Shown one piece after another: positions 38,035-51,377 of a DNA stretch of 64,000 nt. The notes below the pieces were generated by a model. The model did no database searches. It was not told the DNA's origin and saw only the letters and a list, made by a program, of their open reading frames with translations. The translations under genes and the position numbers were made by a program. Each line of letters opens with the position of its first letter. The stretch's first letter is position 1. The stretch spans positions 28,902,420 through 28,966,419 of the forward strand of contig NC_052477.1 of the NCBI RefSeq assembly GCF_009730915.1, read 5' to 3'. Origin of the DNA: Dioscorea cayenensis subsp. rotundata (lineage: Eukaryota > Streptophyta > Magnoliopsida > Dioscoreales > Dioscoreaceae).

Positions 38035-38595
38035 TCAAGCATGATCTTGAAGCAAGTCCAGAGACTTATCACCACTGCCTCTATCAGAGAACAAGTCCTT
38101 GCATAACTCCCCATAAAACCTTGAAACCAAATCAACAAAAACAGGAGACTTCAAGCTATTCCAACAAGAAAGAAGCTCTTCCACATCCATCAAATCCCTC
38201 ACCTTCCCTTCCTCCACAATCATCTCCACCAAATAATTCTCAAAGCTCCTACATGCTTCCTCCACCTCATTATTTCTCCCACCTTCTGCTTTCATCATCC
38301 TCAACAAAGCCGGAGTTATCGGCGAAGAACACGGCCCTCGATCTCTTAACTCTGTCATGCTCATAAGCTCCACAACTTCATCCATCTCCTCCGGTCTTCT
38401 TCTTCCGAACACCGATAAAAGAAACTTGAGTTTTCTTCTTTGGTAACTCCTCTTCCTAATCCTCCACCTCCACCTCTTCTTCTCTCTTTTCTTGTTTAGG
38501 CCTTGGAAGTGAAATGCTCTAATGACAATGAGTTTTTTGTATGGAAGTTTGATGAGTTTTAGGAGTGTTTTGTATGGCTTCATAAGGGATGGCAT
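38035..38595 (-). CDS. OFP: OVATE family protein (OFP), transcriptional repressor
   Basis: An intronless frame of 186 aa. The N-terminal third is strongly basic (KKREKKRWRWRIRKRSYQRR, residues 35-54), likely for nuclear localisation or DNA contact. The C-terminal OVATE domain lies at about residues 111-166 (VEEACRSFENYLVEMIVEEG, DVEELLSCWNSL, FVDLVSRFYGELC). OVATE proteins repress transcription, bind TALE homeodomain and TRM proteins and set organ shape. The start is placed at MPSLMKPYK (38595) because the frame can be extended upstream to 38904 but that part is low-complexity and reads like leader sequence. The short length and basic N-terminus recall the OFP17/18/20 group, but this is not certain. 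Confidence 0.88.
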   Translation of the reverse strand: MPSLMKPYKTLLKLIKLPYKKLIVIRAFHFQGLNKKREKKRWRWRIRKRSYQRRKLKFLLSVFGRRRPEEMDEVVELMSMTELRDRGPCSSPITPALLRMMKAEGGRNNEVEEACRSFENYLVEMIVEEGKVRDLMDVEELLSCWNSLKSPVFVDLVSRFYGELCKDLFSDRGSGDKSLDLLQDHA

Positions 38596-40453
38596 GGTGG
38601 AATGATTTGAGAGTGAGATTGAAGTAATGTGGGAATAAAGTTGTGGCTTTTTAAGATTGCTTTGGTTGCACTCACTCTTTTGTGTGTTTGCAATGGTGTG
38701 TAGTGTACTTGGTTCGTTAGAGAGGTGGCATGATGGATTGATGGATTGATTGGTTGTATTAAAGAGAGGGAGACGTGTGATTAAGAGAATGATGATTGAT
38801 TGATTGCATGGTTGGTGGCATGCACGTCCGGTTTCATGTTGGTGAAGTTGGTGGCCATTACTATACGGTTGTGAAATTAAAATGATTGAGTGATTTGAAA
38901 TCACGTCTTTGGATTATATGATTTGAATAATCAATTTGAATGGATTTAACTAGTTTGGTTAATTTGGGTTTAGTCACAAAAATTATTATAGTTCTGATAA
39001 TTTTTAAGTTTGGTGGTGGTGGTGGTGGTGTTCATTTAAGAGACTAAGGATGGCAATTCACCTAATTTTTTTAATTATTATTGAGTGATAATACAATAAT
39101 TCATTTAGTCCAATGTGTGTGTGTGTATAGTTGGCACTTGAATTAATCAAAATGTTAATTTTAGTCTTAAGAAAACTAAAAATTATTATTATCATAAACT
39201 ATTAAAAAATGGCATATTTAATTTAATTGATTGGATTTACTTTTTCTAATATAGGTGATCATGATGTTGTATAAATACAGGTACATATACTGATGTACAT
39301 GTGGATATATAATTAAATGAGATAAATTATGATTGTGCTTACCTAGGTATTTGAAAAGAAACAAGAGAATGATGAGAGGTGTTAAGCTTGCACATATTTA
39401 AGTAAATACTCATAATTAAGAGCTCAATATAGCTCTGATGATACCATGCAATGGATTAAATTTGTTTTCTGATTTACATTATAACCTAATATAGGGTACT
39501 TGTGCAAATGTAAAAGTGGTTAGCATAGCTAGTTTAATTTACAATGATTTCAATTAATGAAGTGATAGAGATTAATTAGCAAGAGATAAGTAAGTTAATT
39601 AAAGATTCCCCAAGATTTCATAGTGGATAATTAATACTCCATGAGGCTCTGTGAATAAAAGGGCAGCATTAGGAGGTTCAGTGATCATGAGTCATGACAT
39701 CTACTCTTATTTAAATTTAACCTCTTATTTTAATATCTTTTATTTTTATTGATATAAAAAATATTAATTTTTTAGCATCATAAGAAGAACAAAAGAGTTA
39801 TTATTGGAGGCAACTTCAAGTTTTTAAATTATATCATACGCTCTTATTCTACATTCACAAGGGATTTGATTCTTTATCATCCACAAATAAAGAGACATTG
39901 AGGGCCAACACGCTAAAACTCTTAGCATATAGTTTTATTTGAATTATTTAATCTTTATTTTTAATTTTAATGATGTAAATACACATACAAAACGGGTTGT
40001 CCATATTTATGCATATCTTTAACACGTGAATTATTTATATTTTATTAAAAAATAAAAAAAATACACCACACCACGTTATTAATATATTTATTTGGTCATT
40101 TACCATGTGATGTATTCATTAATTGCTCATGTGTGGAATTGTTAAAATTTTTTGTTTTAAAACCTAAAAATATTTGGAATGAATAAAATCTTAAAAAAAA
40201 TATTATTTATGTAAAAATACAATATATGAATATAATTAAAAAAAACATTTATAAAAAAAATATATAATTCTTTGAAAAGGGTCCTTTATAAAAATATTCG
40301 TATATTTAAACCAATTTGATTTTCTATATTAATAAAACAATATTTTATATTCATTTTCCCTCAAGAGTTATCCATCACCGTCCATCATGAACACGAATCT
40401 AAAAGCGCGTTGATCTCTTGATAAAAAGAGCTCAACCTCATCATTCTCCCGCC
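38596..40453. other. Divergent intergenic region, OVATE gene and TRM1
   Basis: About 1.86 kb between two divergently transcribed genes, so it must hold both promoters. It is AT-rich with a GGT run near 39017 and GT-run near 39117. No element could be assigned confidently. Confidence 0.5.
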
Positions 40454-43400
40454 ATGGCTTCCCTCTCTCTCCACCAAACCCTATCGTCTCTCCCTCTCAC
40501 CCCACAACTCCCAAACCCTAACCCTAACTCTAACCCTAGGTCCAGATCCGTTCCTCTTAGGAAAACCCTAACCCTAAGCAACGCCAAGGAATCCGAGCGC
40601 GGGATCGAGTTCGAGACCGGCGATTCCTTCTTCCGCCGAGAAAGCGCCATCGGCCGTGACCTTGGGATCCTCGCCGCCGTCATCCATGGTCGAAACCTCT
40701 CCCGTGGTCCCCGCGTCCTCGATGCTATGTGTGGATGCGGAGTCCGAGCCCTCCGCTACCTCTCTCAGGCCGGTGCCGGCTTTCGTTTGGGCCAACGACG
40801 CCTATGACGGTTCCCGTGGTCTTATCCTCTCCAATCTCGGTAGCGAGCCTAGGTTCTCTCCGGACGGGGGAGAGGAGGTGGGTTGTCACCCATTTGGACG
40901 CGAATAGGGTTTTGTTTGAGAGTTATCTGCAGAGAAATTTCTTTGATCTTGTGGATGTGGACTCCTTTGGGAGCGATTCTTCGTTCTTGAGGTCATCGAT
41001 GATGGCATTGAAGAAGGGGGGGCTGTTGTATGCGACCTCGACTGATGGGTATTCCTCTGGAGGGACATCGTCCTCAGCAGTAAGTGTCCAGAATTTTGCA
41101 GGTCTATTCTTACTTTATTATGAAAGTATCTATTTTTGTCTGTTTTGAATGATCTCTTCTTTGGTTTGTGGAAGTATTATTTTGTTGTTTTTTTAACTCT
41201 TGTTATATCTGATTGTCAGGATGGCTGGTATATAGATATCTTAAAGTTTGTTCTTAGTAGGCTGAACTACTAGTGATGCTATAATCTATGATTGCCTGTG
41301 TGATCATGCATATTTTGAGAACCATTCATAAGCATGCTAGCATTTTTAGAAACAATTATATTCCTACATATTGTGATTCTCCTGGGTGACCATGTGTAGT
41401 TATAGGACAAGTTTTTAGAACATCTTGAGGAAATAAGCTTTAGAGACCATTTATTATGTAAAAATGGTTTGATGTAGGAAGTGATTGGAATCTTAGAGGA
41501 ATAATGTGATGCATCTAGTTTTTTTTTAACATCACTTAATGTAAAAGAAAGCCCGCAAAAAAGTATGATGTGTTGTAGACTTGTAGTTGATACATTTCCA
41601 TATAGAGAAAGAAGAATCAGAGAAGAGTATTTTTTTCTGTGAAATTTTTTAATGATGTTATAGGATAGGAGACATGAGTAATCATGTAACCTTGTGTGAA
41701 TTAGAGTCTAGTTTTTAAAGTGCTTCATGTTGATTGTTGAGCACTGTTTAGGTTAGAGTATTCATGTTGAGTGCAGATGCTGGCTTACCTTTCAGGTATT
41801 ACTTGATGATGAAGAAACAGAACGATTTGGATGACATTATGTTGGTTTCTGACTGGTTCTTTTTTGCTTCCTTCAAGTTCCTTAGCTTCATATGGGGCAT
41901 ATGTTCGTCCGATGCCATATGCCAATGAGGTTGGGTTGCGGCTGCTAATTGGTGGGGCACTGCGAGAAGCATCTGCCTTAGGCTTTCACATTTCACCACT
42001 TTTCTCTTACTATTCGTACCATGGACCTGTTTTCAGAGTAATGTTTAAAGTTGATCATGGAATGCTTCATGAGAACCTGTGAGGTCTTCAGTAAATATTT
42101 TTCAAGGTGCATGAAACATAAAATTATTGTATGAAACTTATTTCATTCTCCTTTTGCAGTCATTACGGTTTTATTAGCTACTGTCATCAATGTGGAAATT
42201 CTCAAGCCTTTACTTGGGAAAAACTTGGCCAGATTTGTTGTCCTTGCAACAATGGAGGGGTACTTAGACCAATGCCTGAAAAATGATTCATATCATAAAA
42301 TCGTAAGATAAGATTTTAAACTTTCTATGGCATCTGACTCTCTGTTGTGAACTCACTGAGCAAGTGGGTTTGACTCTCCATTTGTGTGGCTTATTAAATT
42401 TTGAAGCAGGTGTATGTCTCCATTTTCAAATTGGCTATCACACCCACCCATTTTCCAACTTAAAAAGGCTCCAATATGTTTTATGTTGCTTTGCCTAAGA
42501 CACTGGCACACCACAAGCCCATTTGAGCACATAACAGGAAGAGACTGCCCTCGCACTTGTCTACTTAGGTAGTTGGTGTAAAATTATCTTCATTGTGTCC
42601 TATAACACTTAGCTGCATTATCCAACATATGCTCTTTTGAAATTACGAACCTTGATGCCATTATGTGCTTTATAAGCATTATGACTTGCAGTGCCTGAGA
42701 TAAGTATACTTAAACATTATCTGAATGTTAATGTTTGACATGCATGGAAACATTTTAATGTCATGATTCGGCCCCAACAAGCACAACTCCTATTTCCCTT
42801 GATGGTTGGCTTGAACTAGAATGGTTTGATTGACATATCTTCTGTACCACACATCATCGTTGAAATGATGGTGCTTCATTGATGTATGAGTTATCTTTTC
42901 AAATTCCTGTTGCGTGGGAAGAGGTCTTGGTTAGTAATATTTGCTATTTGTAGGTCTCTCGTTCTGTGGTTGTGTCTGGTCCCCTATGGACAGGACCTCT
43001 TCACAATGCTGATTATCTGAATGAAATGTTGAAATTAGCTGAAGAATGGGGATGGGCATACACCAAACAAAATGGGATTGATCTTCAGAAACTTCTCAAT
43101 CAAATGATTGATGAAAGCAATCCCCTACTTCCATTTGGATACATCAAACTTGACGAGGTACTGAATAGTTAATTTATTTATCTAGTTCTCTGTAATATTT
43201 GCGTAAATTCAAACTTGCATAAACTTGTATATTAAATTTCTGATAATATTTTCAGGTTGCCAGCCGAGCAAAAATAAATTCTCCACCAGTTTCAACCATG
43301 ATAAATGCTTTACAAAAGGTATGTTTCAATATGCTGTATCAGTTTATTCTATCCTGTTTGATAAATTCCTGTGAAAAGCTGATTGTGGTCCTGAACATCA

Positions 43401-43771
43401 ATGCCACTTGGATGAACATGAAACTTTCACATTGAGTATCCTATAACAGTCTTGTTAGGGAATGAGAAAACTCAGAGACCAGATTCTTGAGCGATTGTTT
43501 TGAAATTGCAAAGTGGGATTTCATTTTCCCAGAAATTATAGAGTTTCATGACTGCCATAACTTCCCTCCTTTAATAACACCTCACTGTAAAAGAACAATA
43601 ATGGATGTGTTTTCTGATTTCCGTCATGTTCTTATATTGCATTCTTTCTTTCTTTCTTCTCAGGAAGGCTATGCTGCAACTAGGTCCCATATTGCACCCA
43701 ATGCAATCAAAACAAACTGCCCTATGGGTTCCTGTATTCAAATCGCCAAAGAACTCCGGCATGCAAACTGA
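40454..43771 (+). CDS. TRM1: TRM1-type tRNA (guanine-26 N2)-dimethyltransferase, probably organelle-targeted; exon 1 frame interrupted
   Basis: The enzyme methylates G26 of tRNAs using S-adenosylmethionine. Six exons: 40454-41079, 41878-42078, 42160-42259, 42954-43157, 43256-43318, 43664-43771, together about 432 aa. Exon 1 opens with a Ser/Pro/Asn-rich leader like a transit peptide, then the SAM site VLDAMCGCGVRALRYLSQAGA, then DLVDVDSFGS and YATSTDGYSSGG. Later exons carry SLASYGAYVRPMPYANEVGL, SPLFSYYSYHGPVFRV, a zinc-finger-like CHQCG...CCPC and PLWTGPLHN. Oddity: exon 1 reads through three frames. Extra bases near 40782 (TTT), 40866 (GGGGG) and 41062 (GGG) explain all shifts, and together they restore the frame into exon 2. 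Later exons are intact and in phase, so this looks like consensus error more than a dead gene. Confidence 0.9.
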
Positions 43772-45420
43772 TCTTATTACGCAGCCAGCTTAAGTAAGGT
43801 AATTCTCTATTGGTCATGTGTTTGTTTTAGGTCCCCTGTTTGGATTGGGCTGGAGGAAAAAAAGTGCTTTTTTTCTTTTTGAAAGTTTGGTAAAATGAAT
43901 TTTTTTTTAATTAAGAAGTGTTTTTTTTAAGTAAGTTCAGGTATAATATGTTCCTTCATTCATATCAACCAATGTAACACTCAAATTGTGTGATTTGGAG
44001 GTGATTATTAAATATTTTTTATAGATCAATGCCCGTTGCCAATGATTTATATGAAAAATAAACATAATTTTTCATTCAGATTGACTTAATAGACACTCAT
44101 ATTAATTAGTTTGTAATTTGAATTACATCATTCTTTTTTATTTGTAATAAAACTCTAATTTGAATCAGACTATTCTAGTGTGATACAAACAACTGTAATA
44201 GATTCTTTCACAGTCATATATCAAATTTTCCACAACAAAAGAATTAATCACATTTTAGGCCAAATCTTGACAATTAACAAAACCTAACATGACATCAGTG
44301 TAGCCAACACGAGAAAGGATCAATGATTTGTATGCTTGATCATTTTTCTCTTACATTTTCACAGTCCACTCCAGTTTCCATAATCTACTACCAGGCTGAC
44401 AAATGTTTGATATCCACCAATTCTGCTTAAAAGAACCCCCAAATTTTTGCTTGAAGATCTTCCTTCCTTTCTTCACTCTGTCACTGAAGTTGCTAATGCC
44501 ATGGGTTTCTATGATATTTCTTACTTGCTTGCTAAATAAATTTAAAGCCAATATTTTATCTCTTGCTGATAAATAGGTTTCTTTGTGTTTTGCCAGAAAG
44601 GATGCAGTTTATAATAGCCTTCATTTTTCACTAGGTGCTAATCCTGTGCTTCCCGGGTTGCATGTCAATTTTATGTTTCTGAATGTGGAAAGTCTTTGCT
44701 TTCAGATTTTGGGTAAACGGGCATCAAAAACAAAAAAAATGAAAGAACCCTGAAAACATGAAACATCAGGCGCGTCTTGTTGATTCAATGAGCAGCTGTT
44801 GTCAATACTATCACTTTGCAGATATTTTTTTGTTGTTGTTTGGATCAGAACCAATTAACCTTTTCAAAACAAAGACTTGATAACAATCACTACAAATATG
44901 CTAATCAATGACAACTGTATTTTTGTAGTAATAAATTTAAATAGAGTTGCACAGATGATGTTAGTTGAAAAGGATTTATATAAACTTTAGTAAGATAGAT
45001 ACATGCCGCTTGCTCCAACTCAACATTTAAAGATACATGTAATTTATACTCAGAATATTAAATATACTTGTTTAAATAAATTCAAAATAAATATAAATAA
45101 AGATATATATATGTATTATTTCAAATAAACAATAATTGAAATAAATTTTAAATTAATTTCAAATAAAAGTTCCCTCCAAAGCAAGCCACGACAGAACACA
45201 ACTAACTGAACAAGCTGATCATCCCAAGCAGACAACCTCCAAAAAAAAAAATAAAAAATAAAAAATAATTAAAGCCCAAAATGTAAGAGGATGAACACAG
45301 CTAATAAAAAGAGATTTAGAATTTAAAAAACAATACAAAAAGCCACTAATTACTTGGTCAACCTAAACAGGAAAATTAATACCATGATCACCGCCAAACA
45401 AAGGGGAACACAACCCAACA
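43772..45420. other. Spacer between convergent TRM1 and eS26 genes
   Basis: About 1.65 kb of AT-rich sequence with the 3' ends of two genes. Several poly-T and poly-A tracts are present. No gene or known repeat was recognised. Confidence 0.5.
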
Positions 45421-47584
45421 TCATTGGCGAGCAGGAGGTGCACTTGCAGTGACACCTGGGCGAGGCCCTTGTCCAGGTCTAGGTGCGTCATCCTGCACAG
45501 CACAGCATGGTGAAAACAGTCAATAAGAAAAATACTGCCTATTAAAAGACTGAGTTAAAAGTGAGGATCAAAATATATGCAAACATATTATCTTTTTGTT
45601 GATTTTCAAATACTTTCAGCAAAAAACCACTGAATAAATGGTAACTTCTCATATTATAATTAGAACGATTCACTTCATAAAAAGCTCGAGAATAAGTTTT
45701 TTATGCTAAGCAATATTCTAACAAATTTACGTGCCTCTTATGATGCAGAATGAGCTTTCAATATTAATCACTTTAACAAATTTACTTTCCAATAAATTAG
45801 TTATTTTTTTACCCTTTCTTGGGGACCTAGTTTGAAGGAAATCATGTGTAAAAAGATTATGAGAATATTAACTACTCTCGATAAAAAAACTAAAAGTTCA
45901 GTCAGGACAATTGAGATTTCACAGAATAGAAATACCACAGCAATAAAAGATAAATATTAATTTTATTAAAGGTTAAAGTGAAAGCACAAACTTGACAAAG
46001 ATTTAAACAGTATAATTCTGATAGATAACATACGGATGAGGTAGGTGCATTTTCATAGTTCTGAGCATGTTCCATCATATTAATAATCAGCTAAAAGTAA
46101 AGATGATTAGCTGACAAATTGAAACATATGATGGCTACATGTAAGGGACGAGTTCATCCCACATGGCACAAAAAGAAAGCCACTGGGGCAGACGTAAGGT
46201 CCCAATAAGTTAAGTCCTCTCTTCCTAACGAGCAAGATTTACAAGATGGGATCTGAACAACTTTAAATTTACTTTAACAAATATTCTAATGCCTTAGCAT
46301 ATATGAGAATCAAGAATATCATTGGATAGAATAATAAATACCATACATCCACAGAATGGTTCCCGGTTTAAAGCTATAAGGATACCAAGTGATATTACAC
46401 ATCAATTTGCATCTTAGCACCTAAATTAGTACAGCTTGAGTTAAAAAAAATTAACTTAATAGGTGGGATGTGAATGAAATCCATAGTTAAAGAATCCGTA
46501 ATTAACCCAAAATAAGAAATACACAAATGATATCATTGACACACATGCCAAAATTATATAATAGTGACCTAATGAGAAAAATAACAGTAACAATGTGCTT
46601 CATATAGTCAACCTAATAAATCATGATTTAATTTTAATTTCTTCGCTAAAGCATATACAAGCTTAAACAAGGGGCTAAGTAGGTACTAATAACTGTTTAA
46701 CCTCTTAACAACCAATAGCTTATCATAAATCACACTTGGTTTAATTAGCCAATGCAAAATTGTGGACATTGTTGTCACTTATGTACTAGGGAAAGCAAGA
46801 AAAAAAGAACAATGACAACTTTCATACACCCTAACAATTCTCATAACCAAAAGAAACGGATTAAAACTACATCTGATCAATTTTAGTAACCAATTCATAT
46901 CATTCAACAAACATAGCATTGTAAAAAATCAAGCATGTAATCCAAGAATGTGAATTTGTTCATACCCTGCGCCTGAAGCGCTGTGGAGGCTCACGGTTCC
47001 TCCTATCAGTGCGAGACCTAACCCTAACCACATGAGAGTGAATCGCGCAAGAAACACAGTACTGCATCTTGGCATACAGCTTCGGAAGAGTATAACCTAG
47101 CCAATAATGCTAATCAACAAAACCCTTCAAAAAGAGAATACCAAAACCAAAATCACAGCAAAAGCAACTAAAAATCAGAGATAAATCCATCCAAAAACAA
47201 TACCATCATAAACACAGGCTTCCTGCACATCCCTAACTGCAGCTTGCTCAACGATATTCCTCACCAAAAATCTCTTGATCGCCTTGTCCTTCAACATACC
47301 AAAAAAAACATCAAATGATCTCTCAGATCTGAGGTTTTCCTTTGTATATATGTTTGTATGATTGCGAATCGAACCTTAGGGCAGCACTTGCCGCAGTTGG
47401 AGCAGCGGATGAAGTTGACATGGCCGCGGCCGTGCTTGTTACGACCGCCATTCCTGCGCTTGAACGTCTGCACGACGGACAAACAAACAAACATGGAGAT
47501 CAGAGATCGGCATTAATGGAAAACGAAGAAGGAGTAGAGAAGTCGAGCAAAAGGAAGAGCTAGGGTTTCAAGCGCTCTCACCAT
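45421..47584 (-). CDS. RPS26: Small ribosomal subunit protein eS26
   Basis: Five exons (minus): 47584-47582 (the ATG alone), 47467-47375, 47288-47204, 47096-46966, 45492-45421, joined in phase to 127 aa. eS26 sits at the mRNA exit channel of the 40S subunit and binds zinc. The sequence opens [20 protein letters not shown] and has the Cys cluster [18 protein letters not shown], then [37 protein letters not shown] and the basic [16 protein letters not shown]. The tail [13 protein letters not shown] is typical of plants. Splitting the start codon off as its own exon is common in plant ribosomal protein genes. Intron 4 is unusually long (about 1.47 kb). Confidence 0.96.
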
Positions 47585-47666
47585 CGGCGGAGAGTGAGGA
47601 GCTCTGATCTCCTTCGAGGGTTTGCGGGCTGAGGGCTGAGGACAGTGTTTGGATGCGAGTATTTAA

Positions 47667-47675
47667 CTATTTATA
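47667..47675 (-). promoter_or_regulatory. TATA box of the eS26 gene
   Basis: Minus-strand TATAAATAG, a canonical plant TATA box, lies 83 bp upstream of the start codon. AAACCCT (telo-box-like, common at ribosomal protein promoters) occurs between it and the ATG, and a full AAACCCTA lies just inside intron 1. Confidence 0.65.
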
Positions 47676-47697
47676 GTATCCAAACCTACGTGCTGGA

Positions 47698-47725
47698 GAT
47701 TATTATTATTATTATTATTATTATT
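47698..47725. repeat. (ATT)n microsatellite
   Basis: ATT trinucleotide array, seen directly. The remainder up to 48412 is AT-rich spacer between eS26 and MnSOD with nothing else recognised. Confidence 0.85.
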
Positions 47726-48412
47726 TTTTAAATTCAAAAATTTAGAAAAATTAAGATTACGTGCTTATTTATAAACAAACCATTTATTTTCCAAGTTTTA
47801 ATAATTTTAAAAAATTCTAAATTACAATAAACATAAAAAAATATATATATATATATATAATTTATAATGAGACTTTAGTTGATTAGTAAGGAGTGTAATG
47901 ATGAAATTGCCCTAGAATTTCTACCGTATTTCAAAAGAAATTCAATATCCTACAACAAAACACAACCCCACAAAGTTATTTTTTTTTTCCTTCAAGATTG
48001 ACAGCTAAACCATTAAAAAAAAAAGACACCTACAAATCTCTGCAGAATAAATGAAGACAAAACAAGACCCACACACATGAACACTAAAACCACCCGCACA
48101 CAACTACTACTAACACTAAAAAAAATATATACCCTCATATTTAAACTCTAATCATTTGTAAAAAATTCTAATAGATTTTAATGAAGACCTGAATACCAAT
48201 ATATCATTTAGTAGTTGGTTGGTAACACAACCTTGCATAATTGAAATGATGAATAAAATAAAAGGGCATGTTTAAGGTTACAGGTAGCTGCTGCTTGGCA
48301 ATAAGAGAAAATCGTTTTACATTGGTAGCAAGAAAGGCCATCTTATTCAATACATAAAACATACAAATATAAAAACGAGCAAGCTAACTTCCGAAGCCGT
48401 GACGAACTCTCA

Positions 48413-50783
48413 TCAGGCAACCTCTTTCTCATAGACTTCACTGGCATACTTCCAGTTGATAACTTTCCATATGTTACTCAGATAGTCTGGTCTAACATTT
48501 TTGTACTGCAAAAATGCAGAGAATAGTTTTCAGAAACACAAGAAAAGGTTTGCAAATAGCATGGTAGCATGTTAAATTAATATTCATTGTATGTTTTGCA
48601 AATAGCATGGTACCATGTTAAGTTAATATTCATTGTATGGTAACATTCAAAAGAAAGACTGGATAATCTACCTGCAGGTAGTATGCGTGCTCCCACACAT
48701 CAATCCCTAGCAAAGGGACTAGCTGTAAGCCTTTGGTTACAAGTGGATCCTGAGATATAAAGCAGGGTTACTTATGGTTTCATATATGAGAAAGAGCTTA
48801 CTAAACATACTTGTGGAAAGAATGAGCAAAAATTGGGAAGAAGATAATAAAACATGTATCACAAGTTGCAACAAAAAAGCAGATCATAAGTCAATGTACA
48901 TAATTATTTCTTGACCTGATTTTCTTATTTATATTCCATAAAATTAGCTTAGCAAAAATGGGTTAAAAATATAACATCCTTGACATTGGAAACTCTCAAA
49001 CTAGGTTGTCTGCAATGCTACCTCCTCATTAGAGATGGGGTTTAGGAAAAAAAAGTTATCCAATGAGCAAAAAAGATTTAATTTGACTAGGAGGCAATTA
49101 GTAAGTTTCATCAACAGACAAGAGATTTGAAGACAAATTGGGAGAATTATTTCTAAAATTTTGGGTGAAAACAATAATAACATGGGTGTTACTTTGTTCA
49201 ATGCTGAAGGAATTACATCGATGTTCATGAAGCTGACAAGTTTGCAGATAATATTCATCAAGTAAATTGGAATAAGTATGGGTTGTCAATTTTCATCATT
49301 TCTCTCATTTGAAAAGAGCATTTTCATGTAATTATTCTCTGACATAAGTATCCTTTTCGAATTTTATGTTGACTTATTCCACCATTTTGTTTGCATAAAT
49401 AACTGGTTGAACTTTACATAATACTTGAAAAGATACAAAGGAAGATCAGGCAAAATCCATACGGAAGGCTGAAGCACAACAACAGTGAAACATGCATGCA
49501 ATAAATCTATCAACTGTAAACATAACATAATGCATCTCTGTTTACCTGGTTTGCAGTTGTTTCAATTCTAAGCTTCTTCAGCTCCTTGTCAAGCGCAAGC
49601 CACTGTTTGTGGTGACAATGGAGGATATAGAGAATCAGAAAGTGTGAAAGAAAACACCATGCATGACCATGGTTGAATAAAATCAAAGGAGTGAATTGCC
49701 TTTGCTAGGAACTGAAAAAAAGAGCACAGCATTGGACAGGAAAAACTTACCACCCATCCAGAACCCTGTAAAGCAGCGCCTTCTGCATTGATTATCTTCA
49801 CCAAAGTTTCCAACGAGCCAAAATTTGTATCAATTGCCCATCCAAGTGCAGCATGTGGAGGCTCTCCTCCTCCCTTCTGCAAGATGATACATTGTTGAAA
49901 ATTATGCAAGCGGTATCATCAAAGTGCGCACTATAAAAAAAAACAACTAAATCAATGTGATCTCACTTACATGAGCAGGAGCAAGATTTTTCCAAAATAT
50001 TGAGTGGTTAACATGACCTGCATGACAATATCAATTTATCAACACTTAAATGCCTTTTGAAATCTGAATTCCTTCTCATAAGCTATATATCTCTTCACCA
50101 TACCATGGATAAACCACAAAAGTTATTACTTTCCCAACTCAAAGCCATATCCACAACCAGACAAATGGTTCCCAAATTGAAAAATAAGCACTAAGATAAA
50201 GCCATGAATTTGCCACCAAATTTATTGGGGGGGAAAAATCAAGCTAATACAACTATCAACATCAATTGGCAGTCAATAAAATTCATAAATGGATTTGCTC
50301 AACAACAATCACTGGCGATAAATCAAGTGAAATTGGCCAAAGACATGCATTACTCTCAAACCACAATACCAATTACCAAACAATTAAATCTAACAAACAA
50401 TAACCACCACCCAGATCTCTATCTCAATTCACAAAGAAAAACAATCAAATTCAGCACAAAAAAACCACAAATTGAAGCAAAACCTAACCTCCGCCATTGA
50501 ACTTGATGGCGCTCTGCAAGCCAACGACCTTGGATGAGTCCCCCTTAGCCATGGCCTCCTCGAGCTGCTCCAGCGCCTTGTTATAGTTAGTGATATACGT
50601 CTGGTGGTGCTTCTGATGGTGGATCTTCATGATTTCCCCGCTGATTGCCGGCTCCAGTTCCCCATAGTCGTACGGCAGATCGGGAAGCGAGAACGTCTGG
50701 AGACCCCGCGCTTGCCGGAGAACCGGAGAAGCGGCGGCGCATCGGATTAGGGTTTGCTTCGAGGCGAGGGTTCGGATCGCCAT
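48413..50783 (-). CDS. MSD1: Mitochondrial manganese superoxide dismutase
   Basis: Six exons (minus): 50783-50489, 50017-49971, 49876-49751, 49602-49546, 48749-48672, 48505-48413, in phase, 231 aa, the usual plant length. It converts superoxide to hydrogen peroxide and oxygen in the mitochondrial matrix. The first ~28 residues ([19 protein letters not shown]...) are Arg/Ser/Ala-rich with no acids, a mitochondrial presequence. [20 protein letters not shown] opens the mature enzyme. Metal ligands are seen: His55 in [11 protein letters not shown], His103 in HVNHSIFW, and Asp and His in [10 protein letters not shown]. The second signature [20 protein letters not shown] follows. The Gln/Gly pattern near [14 protein letters not shown] fits a Mn rather than Fe enzyme. 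Confidence 0.97.
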
Positions 50784-50986
50784 GGCGAAGAGAAGAGCTT
50801 GGCTGAGGACGAAGGGTTGAGCACTAGTGTTTTCATATACTGCGGGCGATGAGCGGTGTTGCTCTTTTACACATTTACCCTTGTATTAGATAGATATTAC
50901 GATTATACCACATTTATAAATAAGGTATGGCGGGTTTTGGACCCGTTAAGGAGTGGGGTAGGGATGGAATTTCAAGTGGAGGAGGC

Positions 50987-51011
50987 TTGGCTTGGCTTGG
51001 CTTGGCTTGGT
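50987..51011. repeat. (GGCTT)n pentanucleotide repeat
   Basis: About five GGCTT units directly upstream of MnSOD, seen directly. Confidence 0.85.
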
Positions 51012-51337
51012 TGGAATTAAAGGATTTATTATTAAATAATAAAATTTGGTTGATTGATTACCATATATTGTATTTTTAACAAAAATAATTGTTGCCTTTT
51101 ACTAAAATATTGACTTAAATTAGTACATCAACAAGTGATATATTTTATTAGTAACACTGTTTAATGAGATATATTACCAAATTTATTTGTTTAGCTAAAG
51201 GAATATTATATTAATTAAAAATATATTTAATTTTTAAAAATACTTAAATGAGGAAACAGAGTTTTTTTAATTAATTGTGCTAGTATTACAATTAAACTAT
51301 TTTAAGGTGAAAAAATAATTACAAAAGAGCAAACCAT

Positions 51338-51342
<5 letters not shown>

Positions 51343-51376
<34 letters not shown>
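51343..51376. repeat. (AT)n microsatellite
   Basis: AT dinucleotide run, seen directly; another at 51769-51795. Confidence 0.85.

Positions 51377-51377
<1 letters not shown>

Noticed and set aside
38596-38904. N-terminal extension of the OVATE frame by 103 codons
   Set aside because: His/Asn/Ser-rich, AT-rich text typical of leader DNA; the downstream ATG gives the normal family start and length.
46110-46260. Possible second SINE in eS26 intron 4 (GTTCAGATCCC-like B box on the minus strand)
   Set aside because: No A box at a sensible distance, no A-rich tail and no flanking duplication found.
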